Of a stretch of DNA of 64,000 nt, positions 34,236 through 42,736 are shown piece after piece (the first letter of the stretch is position 1; each line of letters opens with the position of its first letter). The stretch is taken from positions 248,001-312,000 of the forward strand of contig JAIUPL010000001.1 of NCBI GenBank assembly GCA_020160935.1, given 5' to 3'. The DNA is from Bacteroidota bacterium. GTDB lineage: Bacteria; Bacteroidota; Bacteroidia; Chitinophagales; Saprospiraceae. The notes under the pieces were generated by a model that saw only the letters and a program-made list of their open reading frames with translations, did no database searches and was not told where the DNA came from. The translations under genes and the position numbers were made by a program.

Positions 34236-34997
34236 ATGGAACTCTTTTTTCGCGAATTCGGGCAAGGCAGCCCTGTACTGATTCTGCATGGATTGTTCGG
34301 CTTTTCCGACAACTGGCAAACGATTGCCAAAGCATTGTCTGACACGCACCTGGTCATCACGCCCGACCTGCGCAACCACGGCCGGTCGCCGCATGTTTCC
34401 ACACATTCCTACCCGGAAATGGCCGAAGATGTGCGCCTGCTCATGGAACAGCACTGGATGTTTTCGGCCAGCGTAGTCGGCCACAGCATGGGCGGCAAGG
34501 TAGCCATGCAGCTGGCGCTCAGCCACCCGGAAATGGTAAACCGCCTGGTGGTGGTGGATATGGAACCGGGCGTAGCGGAAGACAACCATTCGTCCATTTT
34601 TCACGCCTTGCTCGACCTGGATTTGTCGAAAATGCCCACGCGAAAAGACATCGAAGCCTACCTTACCGACCGGATTCCAGACGCAGGCACCAGACAATTT
34701 CTGCTGAAAAACGTGACGCGCGAAGACGACGGGCGTTTTACCTGGAAAATGAACCTGCCCGTGCTTTGGCGGCATTACGCCGATGTGCTGGCAGCCGTAA
34801 GCGGCGAACCTTACACCAAACCGGCTCTTTTTGTGCGCGGAAGTCGATCGGATTATATTAAAGACAAGGATATTCCGTTGATCAAAACACTGTTCCCCAA
34901 CGCGCAAATCATCACCATAGAAGGCGCCGGGCACTGGGTACATGCCGACAAACCAAACGAACTACTGGCTGTGCTGAAAGATTTTTTAACGCAATGA
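34236..34997 (+). CDS. Alpha/beta hydrolase (YbfF-like esterase)
   Basis: 253 residues from ATG 34236 (MELFFREFGQGSPVLILHGL); an ATG 36 bp earlier is less plausible because the family starts at this strand. The oxyanion segment is LHGLFGFSDNW near residue 17. The nucleophile elbow GHSMGG is near 84, Asp in RGSRSDYI near 208, and His in GAGHWVHADKP near 232. This complete catalytic triad fits small cytoplasmic esterases of the YbfF type. The natural substrate is unknown. It is followed 90 bp later by an S41 protease gene on the same strand. Confidence 0.85.
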   Translation: MELFFREFGQGSPVLILHGLFGFSDNWQTIAKALSDTHLVITPDLRNHGRSPHVSTHSYPEMAEDVRLLMEQHWMFSASVVGHSMGGKVAMQLALSHPEMVNRLVVVDMEPGVAEDNHSSIFHALLDLDLSKMPTRKDIEAYLTDRIPDAGTRQFLLKNVTREDDGRFTWKMNLPVLWRHYADVLAAVSGEPYTKPALFVRGSRSDYIKDKDIPLIKTLFPNAQIITIEGAGHWVHADKPNELLAVLKDFLTQ

Positions 34998-35086
34998 TTT
35001 TTTAAGCCGCTCATAACCTGCCTACAGCGCACCTTGCGCCAAACGGCATGTCTTTGTTGCTTAAAAAATGTATTTCAAACATCAAC

Positions 35087-36706
35087 ATGATCCATAAACT
35101 CAAAATTTTCCCGGTCTTTTTCCTGCTGGCCGGCGCGGTGTCGGCCCAGGGTAAATACTTCGACATTGCCAAAAACATGGAAATCTTCGCCAACGCCTAC
35201 CGCGAAGTCAACCATTCGTATGTGGACGAACTCGATCCCAACAAACTGATGCGGCAAGGGCTCGATGCCATGCTCGAAGGGCTCGATCCGTTCACGAATT
35301 ACATTTCGGAAACCGACATCGAGGGGTATCGCATTCAGGTAGACGGTGCCTACAACGGCGTGGGCGCACAGGGCAAGCGCATCGGTGACTGGGTGGTAAT
35401 CACCGAAATTTATGAAAACAGCCCAGCCCATAAATCGGGCCTGAAAGTAGGTGATGCCTTTATTGCCATCGACGGCCAGAACGCCAAGGGAAAAACGGAA
35501 GGACAGGTGCTCGATTTCCTGCGCGGATTTCCGGGTACCAAATCACAACTGGTGGTGCGCCGCCCAGGCGAGAAAAAAGACCTCAACATTACACTCGAAC
35601 GCGGCGAAGTGATCATCCCCAATGTGCCGCACTCGGGCCTGGTGGCTGATGGCATCGGCTATGTCAATCTGACCACTTTCTCGCAGGATGCCGGTGAAAA
35701 TGTAGGCAATGCCCTGCGTACCCTGAAAGAGAAAAACCCGAACCTGAAAGGCGTTATCCTCGACCTGCGCGGCAATGGCGGTGGTTTGCTCAACGAAGCC
35801 ATCAACCTGGTAAACGTTTTTGTGCCAAAAGGCGAATTCGTTGCCAGCACCAAAGGAAAAGTGCCGGAATGGGATATCAGCCTGAAAACGCAGCACGCCC
35901 CCGTTGACAAAGACATTCCGCTGGTAGTGCTCGTCGACAGCCATAGCGCTTCGGCCAGTGAAGTTACTTCGGGCGCTTTGCAAGACCTCGACCGCGCCGT
36001 CATCATGGGTCAGCGCAGTTATGGCAAAGGCCTGGTGCAAAACACCAAGGAACTCGGCTACAATGCCCGTATCAAACTGACGACGGCAAAATACTACATC
36101 CCTTCGGGCCGCTGCATCCAGTCGGTACGCTATAAAAACGGTGTTCCGGTCGATATCCCTGAATCCGAACGTGCCCAGTTCAAAACCCGCAACGGCCGCA
36201 CCGTACTCGACGGCGGCGGTATCAAGCCGGATGTGGTACTTCCACACGATACGGCAACAGGCATCGTGAAAGCCTTGCTGGAGCAAAATATCATCTTCGA
36301 TTACGTAACGGAGTTTACGCAGAAACACGCCAAAATAGACTCCATTGAGGTATTTGAATTCACCGACTTCGACGGCTTTGCACAGTATGTTCAAAGCAAA
36401 AACTTTGACTACCAAACTGTTACCGAGAAAAAATTAGCCGAACTGCGCGACATTGCCCGCAGCGAAAACCTGCCTTTGACAGCAGAAATTGCTCAACTGG
36501 AAAACAAGGTAAAAGCGGAGAAAAAAGGCGAACTGGCCAAAAACCGCGATCGCATCCTGCATGAAATCGAACAGGATATTGTAGGGCGTTACTACTTCCA
36601 GCGCGGTAAAGTGCGTAAAAACCTTGTTAATGACCCCGAAATCAAAGAGGCAGTAAAACTCCTCAACAATACGAACCAATACAGCGCTATTTTGGCCGGC
36701 AAATAG
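35087..36706 (+). CDS. S41-family C-terminal processing peptidase
   Basis: 539 residues from ATG 35087 (MIHKLKIFPVFFLLAGAVSA), which gives a signal peptide; an ATG at 35048 would put charged residues before it. A PDZ domain lies at about 85-165 (GAYNGVGAQGKRIGDWVVIT; SGLKVGDAFIAIDGQ). The S41 protease core follows with RGNGGGLLNEA near 230, the catalytic Ser in SHSASASE near 288 and Lys in SYGKGLVQ near 313. It cleaves periplasmic proteins near their C-termini. The remaining 150 residues are a helical extension common in Bacteroidota versions. Confidence 0.9.
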   Translation: MIHKLKIFPVFFLLAGAVSAQGKYFDIAKNMEIFANAYREVNHSYVDELDPNKLMRQGLDAMLEGLDPFTNYISETDIEGYRIQVDGAYNGVGAQGKRIGDWVVITEIYENSPAHKSGLKVGDAFIAIDGQNAKGKTEGQVLDFLRGFPGTKSQLVVRRPGEKKDLNITLERGEVIIPNVPHSGLVADGIGYVNLTTFSQDAGENVGNALRTLKEKNPNLKGVILDLRGNGGGLLNEAINLVNVFVPKGEFVASTKGKVPEWDISLKTQHAPVDKDIPLVVLVDSHSASASEVTSGALQDLDRAVIMGQRSYGKGLVQNTKELGYNARIKLTTAKYYIPSGRCIQSVRYKNGVPVDIPESERAQFKTRNGRTVLDGGGIKPDVVLPHDTATGIVKALLEQNIIFDYVTEFTQKHAKIDSIEVFEFTDFDGFAQYVQSKNFDYQTVTEKKLAELRDIARSENLPLTAEIAQLENKVKAEKKGELAKNRDRILHEIEQDIVGRYYFQRGKVRKNLVNDPEIKEAVKLLNNTNQYSAILAGK

Positions 36707-36758
36707 GGTTATGCTTGTTAAGGTTTATTGAAAGAGAAAACTTCGGAGAAATTCTGAT

Positions 36759-36766
36759 TACTTTTG
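36759..36766 (+). promoter_or_regulatory. Candidate -7 box of the Cys-rich protein gene
   Basis: TACTTTTG matches TAnnTTTG, 90 bp before ATG 36856. No TTTG is found at the right distance upstream, so this is a weak call. Confidence 0.35.
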
Positions 36767-36855
36767 GAGCCTGATTTGATGAAATGATTGCATTGAATCA
36801 CACAGAAACGAAACGTCACGCATTTTTTAACAATTCAAACATTTCAGATTGACTC

Positions 36856-37248
36856 ATGAAAAAAGCAATCTTTTTCTTCGCCTTCATTTTTGCCCTCGGT
36901 CTGGCAAATGCCAATGCACAGGCTTGCTGCGCCAGTAAAAGTGCCTGCGCCAGCAAAGTAGCCAAAGCCGCTGCTTCCGACGCCAGCATCGAAAAACGTA
37001 TGGCTGATGACGGCACTGTTTCCTATGTTCGTAAAGAAGCCGACGCTCAAGGCAATGTACGTTTCGTAAGCGTACAATATGATGAAGCCTCCAATGCTTT
37101 CGTGAATGTAGCGCCAAAAACGGCTACTGCTTCCGATAAAGCAACCATGACGAAAAAAGCATGCTGCGCATCTGGCGAGGGTTCCGGTAAAGCATGTTGC
37201 GCCGGCAAATCGGCCAACAAGGCTTGCGCCAAGGAAATGGAGCAATAA
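36856..37248 (+). CDS. Exported Cys-rich small protein, unknown function
   Basis: 130 residues with a clear signal peptide (MKKAIFFFAFIFALGLANAN, cleavage near AQA). The mature protein has two Cys clusters separated by a central domain of about 70 residues: ACCASKSACASK directly after the signal, and KACCASGEGSGKACCAGKSA with a last Cys in KACAKE near the end. Eight Cys in 110 residues, as three CC pairs and two single CA motifs, suggest metal binding or disulfide links. The body (DDGTVSYVRKEADAQGNVRF) looks like a small beta-sheet. I do not recognise the family. It is a single gene with its own terminator. Confidence 0.75.
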   Translation: MKKAIFFFAFIFALGLANANAQACCASKSACASKVAKAAASDASIEKRMADDGTVSYVRKEADAQGNVRFVSVQYDEASNAFVNVAPKTATASDKATMTKKACCASGEGSGKACCAGKSANKACAKEMEQ

Positions 37249-37303
37249 TTATCACGAGCCTGCGGTATGATTTTCATGCCGTTTCGCACGTCTTTTCTTT
37301 TTG

Positions 37304-37342
37304 TACCGGATGTTTCTACGGAAGCATCCGGTATTTTTTTTT
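37304..37342 (+). terminator. Intrinsic terminator after the Cys-rich gene
   Basis: TACCGGATG (37304-37312) and CATCCGGTA (37325-37333) form a perfect 9-bp stem with a 12-nt loop, followed by ten T residues. It is 56 bp after the stop codon. Confidence 0.9.
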
Positions 37343-37427
37343 CCTACAAACACTAACTTTCAAACAGCCTCTTATCCAGCCAAATATCTTTTTCGTCGTC
37401 AAAATCCAACTTTTCGGGGGTAAACAC

Positions 37428-37459
37428 TTGACAAGTCGAGGCAAGGTTGATTACATTTG
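37428..37459 (+). promoter_or_regulatory. Promoter of the SPFH gene
   Basis: TTG (37428-37430), a 21-bp spacer and TACATTTG (37452-37459) match the Bacteroidota consensus closely. Transcription would start near 37464, downstream of an in-frame ATG at 37447, which confirms ATG 37498 as the true start. Confidence 0.75.
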
Positions 37460-37497
37460 CTATCAAAATAATATCAAATCAAAATCAATTCGAAAAA

Positions 37498-38349
37498 ATG
37501 GAAAAGATCATAAAACCTACTTCTGGCTGGGCCATGCTGGCATTCTTTTTTGTGCTGTTGGCTGCAGGTATCTTTTTGCTGACGCAAAAGCAGTTTGTTA
37601 TCGGCATTATCATTTTGTCTGTCGACCTGTTGATCATTGCGCCCGGCTTCCTGGCCATTGAGCCCAACAACAGCCGGGTAATGAACCTGTTTGGCGATTA
37701 TGTCGGCACCATTAGAGAGAGTGGATTTTTTTACGCCAACCCTTTTTATTCCAAGAAAAAAGTGTCGTTGCGCGCTGTTACCCTCGATGTTCCAATGATC
37801 AAGGTAAATGACAAACAGGGCAACCCTATCATGATTGGCGCCGTGGTAATGTACCGCGTACGCGACACGTTTAAAGCAACTTTCGACGTAGAGAACTACC
37901 CCGACTTCGTGAAAATCCAGAGTGAAGCAGCAGTTCGAAAACTGGCAGGCCTGTACAGTTACGACAACCTCGAAGACGAGCACGCTACGGTGTCGCTGCG
38001 CACCAATTCCGATGAAGTGAACCACCAGTTGGCGCATGAGATTTCCGAACGCCTGCTCATCGCCGGCATCGAAGTGATCGAAGCACGTATCAACAACCTG
38101 GCTTACGCCACCGAAATTGCCGGTGCCATGCTGCAACGCCAACAGGCTACGGCCATTGTGGCTGCCCGCGCCAAAATTGTGGAAGGCGCAGTGGGTATGG
38201 TGGAAATGGCGCTCGAACAACTTTCGCACAAAAACATCGTCGACCTCGATGAAGAGAAAAAGGCCGCTATGGTCAGTAACCTGCTCGTGGTACTTTGCGG
38301 CGACAGAAATGCACAACCGATTGTGAATACTGGCACTTTACACCATTAA
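37498..38349 (+). CDS. SPFH-domain (stomatin/prohibitin-like) membrane protein
   Basis: 283 residues from ATG 37498. Two N-terminal transmembrane helices (about 14-32 and 36-53: [36 protein letters not shown]) are followed by the SPFH domain. It includes [20 protein letters not shown], then [14 protein letters not shown]-like sequence near 120 and a helical stretch [20 protein letters not shown] near 215. SPFH proteins form membrane-associated oligomers that organise membrane regions or control proteases. The next gene on the strand is a ribbon-helix-helix protein, a pairing seen in other Bacteroidota. A long palindrome separates the two. Confidence 0.85.
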   Translation: MEKIIKPTSGWAMLAFFFVLLAAGIFLLTQKQFVIGIIILSVDLLIIAPGFLAIEPNNSRVMNLFGDYVGTIRESGFFYANPFYSKKKVSLRAVTLDVPMIKVNDKQGNPIMIGAVVMYRVRDTFKATFDVENYPDFVKIQSEAAVRKLAGLYSYDNLEDEHATVSLRTNSDEVNHQLAHEISERLLIAGIEVIEARINNLAYATEIAGAMLQRQQATAIVAARAKIVEGAVGMVEMALEQLSHKNIVDLDEEKKAAMVSNLLVVLCGDRNAQPIVNTGTLHH

Positions 38350-38352
38350 TTA

Positions 38353-38546
38353 GAGGTGTGAGAGCGTGAGAGATGTGAGAGGGTGAGAGCGTGAGAGTGT
38401 GAGAGATGTGAGAGATGTGAGAGTTCCTAGAGTGTACCGCCTTGCTAGTGAAAATGTAATTTCGAAGCGGTACACTCTAGGAACTCTCACATCTCTCACC
38501 CTCTCACACCTCTCACCCTCTCACATCTCTCACGCTCTCACACCTC
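38353..38546. repeat. Long inverted repeat built from GTGAGAG words
   Basis: The left arm (38353-38440) is many copies of GTGAGAGN ending in GAGAGTTCCTAGAGTGTACC, and the right arm (38467-38546) is its complement. The inner 22 bases pair perfectly. The outer parts pair in several registers because the word repeats with period about 8. Further CTCTCACA words continue to 38567. It sits between the SPFH gene and the RHH gene and ends 12 bp before the latter's start, so it could form a hairpin of 80 bp in the shared transcript. Confidence 0.85.
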
Positions 38547-38578
38547 TCACGCTCTCACACCTCTCACCACTCTATATC

Positions 38579-38788
38579 ATGTCTGCAAAAAAATCTTTCG
38601 TACTCCGCATCGACGAGGCTACCTACGCCGCGCTCGAAAAATGGGCTGCAGACGAGTTCCGCAGTGTGAACGGGCAACTGGAATGGCTGATACATCAGGC
38701 GCTGAAAGAAGCGGGAAGAGCAAAGGGAAAAGGGCAAGAGGCAAAGAGCAAAGGGCAAGAGGCAAAGGAGGAAGAAGGGGAGGAGTGA
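38579..38788 (+). CDS. Arc-type ribbon-helix-helix protein with low-complexity tail
   Basis: 69 residues from ATG 38579; the open frame upstream is just palindrome sequence. Residues 4-45 form the RHH fold: KKSFVLRIDEATYAALEKWA, then DEFRSVNGQLEWLIHQALKE, typical of Arc-like DNA-binding proteins. The last 22 residues (AKGKGQEAKSKGQEAKEEEG) are encoded by the start of the GGCAAGAG tandem repeat and look like a recent extension by repeat expansion. It probably regulates or accompanies the SPFH gene upstream. Confidence 0.75.
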   Translation: MSAKKSFVLRIDEATYAALEKWAADEFRSVNGQLEWLIHQALKEAGRAKGKGQEAKSKGQEAKEEEGEE

Positions 38789-38880
38789 ATGCGACAAGAG
38801 ACAAGGGGCAAGGGGCAAGAGGCAAGAGGCAAGGGGCAAGAGGCAAGGGGCAAGAGGCAAGGGGCAAGGGGCAAGGGGCA
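38708..38880. repeat. GGGGCAAGAGGCAAG tandem repeats
   Basis: About 170 bp of imperfect direct repeats with words GGGCAAG and AGGCAAG (7-8 bp period). They start inside the 3' end of the RHH gene and reach within 3 bp of the xdhC stop. There is no complementary arm nearby, so unlike most convergent gaps in this window it is not a hairpin. Copy number is likely to vary between strains. Confidence 0.85.
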
Positions 38881-38882
38881 AA

Positions 38883-40028
38883 TTATGGCATAAATACGGT
38901 TTCGAAGGTGGTCCCGGCTCGTGTATGAATGACTGTGGTATTCGTCCGCAAACTTTTCCCGTCTTTACCTTCAAAAACAGCCTGTATTTCGGCCAGGATG
39001 GACAAAGCAATTTCCTCGGGCGTTTCGGCCCCGATATTGAGGCCGACAGGCCCATAAATTTTATTGAGTTGCGCATCCGTCAGGTTCGCCCCGGAGCCTT
39101 GTATCTCGTCGATCATGCGCTCTTTTTTCTTTTTGGGCCCCAGGCAGCCGATGTAGGCGACATCGGTTTTCAGCAATTGCGTCAGCATTCTTAAATCGAG
39201 CGTGTAATTGTGCGTGAGCAACACAAAAGCGCTGCGGGCGTCTGTTGGCACATTTTGCAGCAATTGCTCGGGCTTGGCTGAAAAAAACTGACAGGATGGA
39301 ACATAGAAATCGGGGCGCGGCTGGTTCATTCCCGTATCTGCAATGCTCGTTTGCCAGCCCAGAATATGCGCCATTTCCACCAGCGGAACCGTGTCCTTGC
39401 CTGCGCCGACCACTGTGAGGGAAACCGGTGGCGCGATGTATTCCCAAAATGCATGAACGCCAGAGGTATTGGATATGTAGTGCCTGAAAACCGAGCGCTT
39501 TTCATCCAATATTTTTTGCGCTTCTTCCGCCCAGGTTTCCGCCATTTTCGACCTGGAAATAAATTTATCCTTTTTCCACACCAGACAAGTACCTGCTTGC
39601 TCGTCCCGCTTGTTTTCCAGTGAAAAAAGGCTGAGCAAAACTGCTGCTTCCCGCTTTTCAATGGCTTCCGCTATCAGTCGAACGGGGTTTTTGGCGTCTT
39701 CACGCCGCACCGGTTCCATCAATACCTGAATAATGCCGTTGCAGCCCATGCGAGCGCCCAGTTGTGCATCGTCTTCATCGCTGGTATCGTAGGTCACCAG
39801 CATTGATTCGCGCCGCGTGAGCACAAACAAGGCTTTTCGCAGTGCATCGCCTTCCAGGCAGCCACCGCTGATAGCGCCTGTCAGTTGACCATCGGGAGTT
39901 ACCAGCATTCTGGCCCCCGGCCGCCGGTAGGAGGAGCCATCCACGTGTACTACCGTAGCCAACACACAATCCTGGCCTTTTTGTCGGGCCTGGTCGTATG
40001 CCTCGACGATTTCTCTTAATTCTTTCAC
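38883..40028 (-). CDS. xdhC: XdhC/CoxI-family molybdenum cofactor maturation protein
   Basis: 381 residues. The N-terminal XdhC/CoxI domain has ATVVHVDGSSYRRPGARMLV near residue 22 and TGAISGGCLEGDALRKA near 50. The C-terminal Rossmann domain has PVSLTVVGAGKDTVPLVEMA near 205 and the family's LLTHNYTLDLRML and AYIGCLGPKKKKERM near 275-300. These proteins bind and sulfurate the molybdenum cofactor and hand it to xanthine-dehydrogenase-type enzymes. It follows the large subunit gene by 10 bp, which fits a dedicated maturation factor. Confidence 0.88.
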   Translation of the reverse strand: MKELREIVEAYDQARQKGQDCVLATVVHVDGSSYRRPGARMLVTPDGQLTGAISGGCLEGDALRKALFVLTRRESMLVTYDTSDEDDAQLGARMGCNGIIQVLMEPVRREDAKNPVRLIAEAIEKREAAVLLSLFSLENKRDEQAGTCLVWKKDKFISRSKMAETWAEEAQKILDEKRSVFRHYISNTSGVHAFWEYIAPPVSLTVVGAGKDTVPLVEMAHILGWQTSIADTGMNQPRPDFYVPSCQFFSAKPEQLLQNVPTDARSAFVLLTHNYTLDLRMLTQLLKTDVAYIGCLGPKKKKERMIDEIQGSGANLTDAQLNKIYGPVGLNIGAETPEEIALSILAEIQAVFEGKDGKSLRTNTTVIHTRAGTTFETVFMP

Positions 40029-40038
40029 TCGCGCTCAG

Positions 40039-42216
40039 TTAAAGTGCTTCCGGATCAAAAGGAAGTTTTCTGATTCGTTTGCCTGTGGCAGCAAATACCG
40101 CATTGGCCAGCGCAGCAGCCACTGGCGGCAGGCCCGGCTCCCCGACGCCCTTGATTTTATCTCCGCCTTCTGCCAAAATATGTACTTCTATTTGTGGCAT
40201 TTCCGACATGCGCATGATAGGATTGTCGTGGAAATTGCTTTGTTCCGTTTGCCCGTTTGCGAAGGTGATGCCGTTTTTGATCGCCGCCGTAATACCCATT
40301 ACAATGCCGCCTTCTACCTGGGCTTTTACATTGTCGGGGTTGACCACTGTGCCGAGGTCGATGACGGCATACACCTTGTCAATTTTGACGGCATTGTCGG
40401 ATGTTTTGGACACCTCCACTACATGGCCAGCGAGTCCGGCAAAAAAGTCCCACTGCGCAATGCCCCGGCCCCGACCCGGCGGTAGCGGTTTGTCCCAGCC
40501 AGATACTTCACGGAGTTTTTGCAATACACGTTTGGTATCGGAGTCTTTTGTAAGCATGTCCATGCGGAATTGCAAGGGATCTTTCCCTGCCTGATGAGCC
40601 AGTTCGTCGATGAAGCACTCATGTGCAAACGCCAGCGTCGAACTCGTCACCGAGCGCCAGTAGCCCAGTGGAATGTGTACATCGGCCAACACGAACAGGT
40701 TTTTCATGTTCGGTATTTCGTACGCCTGGCTGCTGATACCTTCCGTCATGGTGCCGTCGGGCTTGCTCTTGTCGCGTTCAGGCTCCAGAAATGCCGAAAC
40801 GGTAGGAGAAATAACCTTGTGCTGTAAAGCCAGCAGTTTTCCGTCGCTGGAAAGGGCACCTTTGAGCGCTGAAAACGTGAGCGGCCGGAACGGGCCCTGC
40901 TGCGTGTCGTCTTCCCGTGTCCACAGCACTTTTACAGGTTTTTTGATCGTTTTTGCCAAATCCACGGCCTCCAGAATAAAATCGAGGGCCAGCCTGCGGC
41001 CAAATCCGCCGCCATTGAAGCACGTGTGGACGGTGACATTTTCCTCTTTCAGTCCAAAGCGCCCGCGCAGGGTTTCCATTACATCGCCTGGCACCTGGGT
41101 AGATGTCCACACTTCCAGTGTTTTTTCGTCTTTCCAGTGCGCCGTACAGTTCATGGCTTCCAGTGGCGAATGCGACACGAAAGGCGTTTCGTACAAGGCT
41201 TCCAGTTTTTGGTTTGTTTCAGCGTACACCTTGTCGAAATCGCCGGAGGTGTGGTCTACCAGCCCTTCTGTTTTAGCCAATTCGCGAAGGCTTTGGGCAT
41301 AGTCTGTGGAGTTAAATTTTTCATTTCCTTTAAAATCCCACTCAACCTTTAGGGCCTTGCGACCTTTTAGTGCTGCCCAGTAGTTTTTAGCCACTACGGC
41401 TACGCCGGTCGATTTGTAGGTGCCGTATTCGCGCACTACTTCCAGCACCTGCTCCACGCCCGCCACTTTGAGCGCCATTTTTTTATCAAAACCTTTGAGG
41501 GCGGCGCCAAAAACCGGGCAACGTTCGACGGAAGCATACACCATGCCGGGCACTTCCACATCGATGCCGAAAACGGCGCGGCCGGATATTTTCAGGGGAA
41601 TATCGGCGCGCTGAACCGATTTGCCCAGCATTTTGAAATCAGCGGGGTCTTTCAGGCGCGGGTTTTGTGGCGCGTCCAGTTTGGAGGCTGTTTCTACCAG
41701 ATCACCGTATCCGAGGCTTTTTCCGCTGGGGTGGTGGAAAATTTTAGCGTCCTGTGCATAACATTCCGACTCCGGCACATTCCATTGGCGGGCGGCGGCA
41801 GTGAGCAGCATCTCGCGCGCTGCGGCGCCTACCTTGCGCAAATCATGGTAACTGCCGCGCACAGAATAACTGCCGCCGGAAAACTGAAGCGGCCCGAAGC
41901 GTTTTTCGCCGCCGGTTTGCTGCACGGTGTATTGCCCGGGCGAGAGTTCCAGTTCTTCGGCAATGATGGCCGGGATCGACTGGTAAGTGCCTTGCCCCAT
42001 TTCGGGTTTGGTATTAAAAAGGGTGATTTTACCCGAGCGTTCGATGAGAACGTACGGGTTCAAATTGAACGCATCTTCCAGGTTGCTCAGGTTGCTGATA
42101 AGGGCCGGTTCGTCGGCTTTTACAGACGGAATACCCAGGATGAATGCAGTGGCCGACAGTCCTGTGAATTTCAGGAAATCGCGGCGCTGTATGTTCGATT
42201 TTTGATTGTTCGACAT
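40039..42216 (-). CDS. Molybdenum hydroxylase large subunit (isoquinoline oxidoreductase beta-like)
   Basis: 725 residues beginning with a Tat signal (QRRDFLKFTGLSATAFILG). This is typical of the periplasmic branch of the xanthine dehydrogenase family, IorB-like, in which the molybdopterin subunit is exported together with its 2Fe-2S partner. Segments include GQGTYQSIPAIIAEELELS near 75, FNGGGFGRRLALDFILEAV near 390, and GVGEPGLPPVAAALANAVF near 695, the last containing the catalytic Glu (GVGEPG). It hydroxylates or oxidises N-heterocycles or aldehydes; the substrate is unknown. The 2Fe-2S gene is 30 bp upstream. Confidence 0.88.
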   Translation of the reverse strand: MSNNQKSNIQRRDFLKFTGLSATAFILGIPSVKADEPALISNLSNLEDAFNLNPYVLIERSGKITLFNTKPEMGQGTYQSIPAIIAEELELSPGQYTVQQTGGEKRFGPLQFSGGSYSVRGSYHDLRKVGAAAREMLLTAAARQWNVPESECYAQDAKIFHHPSGKSLGYGDLVETASKLDAPQNPRLKDPADFKMLGKSVQRADIPLKISGRAVFGIDVEVPGMVYASVERCPVFGAALKGFDKKMALKVAGVEQVLEVVREYGTYKSTGVAVVAKNYWAALKGRKALKVEWDFKGNEKFNSTDYAQSLRELAKTEGLVDHTSGDFDKVYAETNQKLEALYETPFVSHSPLEAMNCTAHWKDEKTLEVWTSTQVPGDVMETLRGRFGLKEENVTVHTCFNGGGFGRRLALDFILEAVDLAKTIKKPVKVLWTREDDTQQGPFRPLTFSALKGALSSDGKLLALQHKVISPTVSAFLEPERDKSKPDGTMTEGISSQAYEIPNMKNLFVLADVHIPLGYWRSVTSSTLAFAHECFIDELAHQAGKDPLQFRMDMLTKDSDTKRVLQKLREVSGWDKPLPPGRGRGIAQWDFFAGLAGHVVEVSKTSDNAVKIDKVYAVIDLGTVVNPDNVKAQVEGGIVMGITAAIKNGITFANGQTEQSNFHDNPIMRMSEMPQIEVHILAEGGDKIKGVGEPGLPPVAAALANAVFAATGKRIRKLPFDPEAL

Positions 42217-42246
42217 GTGGCTGTGTTTGAAACAATGAACGGCCGA

Positions 42247-42726
42247 TTATTTATTCGACTCGGTTTGAAGGGCTGCGGCAGCCGTGTGAATGGCTTTGCG
42301 GATGCGGTTGTAGGTGCCGCAGCGGCACAGATTTCCCGACATATACGTGTCGATGTCGGCATCCGTCGGGTTCGGGATGGCTTTCAACAGCGCCACGGCC
42401 GACATGATCTGGCCCGACTGGCAATAACCGCATTGTGGCACCTGCTCTTCTATCCAGGCGCGTTGCACTACATGGTCGATGTTGGCAGAAATGCCTTCGA
42501 TCGTGGTAATTTTATTTTTCTTTTTGATCGAGGAAATGGGCGTCTGGCAAGCGCGGATGGGCTGTCCATCCAGGTGAATCGTGCAGGCGCCGCACAAAGC
42601 CATACCACAGCCGAATTTGGTACCTTTCAGCCCCACGTAATCCCGAATGACCCAGAGCATCGGCGTATCCGGCTCTGCCTCTACCTGTACTTTTTGTCCG
42701 TTGATGGAAAGCGTATATTTTGCCAT
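42247..42726 (-). CDS. 2Fe-2S subunit of molybdenum hydroxylase (isoquinoline oxidoreductase alpha-like)
   Basis: 159 residues. The N-terminal plant-type 2Fe-2S motif has [15 protein letters not shown] with a fourth Cys in IRACQTPIS near 60. The C-terminal helical 2Fe-2S motif has [13 protein letters not shown] near 100 and [15 protein letters not shown] near 132. It passes electrons from the molybdenum subunit to an acceptor, possibly a cytochrome since no FAD subunit lies nearby. It has no signal of its own and would be co-exported with the Tat-tagged large subunit. NIPSNAP-type gene downstream order: it is the second gene of the cluster. Confidence 0.9.
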   Translation of the reverse strand: MAKYTLSINGQKVQVEAEPDTPMLWVIRDYVGLKGTKFGCGMALCGACTIHLDGQPIRACQTPISSIKKKNKITTIEGISANIDHVVQRAWIEEQVPQCGYCQSGQIMSAVALLKAIPNPTDADIDTYMSGNLCRCGTYNRIRKAIHTAAAALQTESNK

Positions 42727-42736
42727 GGTTCAAACA

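Noticed and set aside
38353-38567. Possible CRISPR array from regularly repeated short words
   Set aside because: Period is about 8 bp, repeats are imperfect, there are no unique 30-nt spacers and no cas genes; the two halves are complementary, so it is a hairpin.
38708-38880. Possible CRISPR or VNTR-type array with spacers
   Set aside because: No spacer sequence between words; it is a simple tandem repeat.
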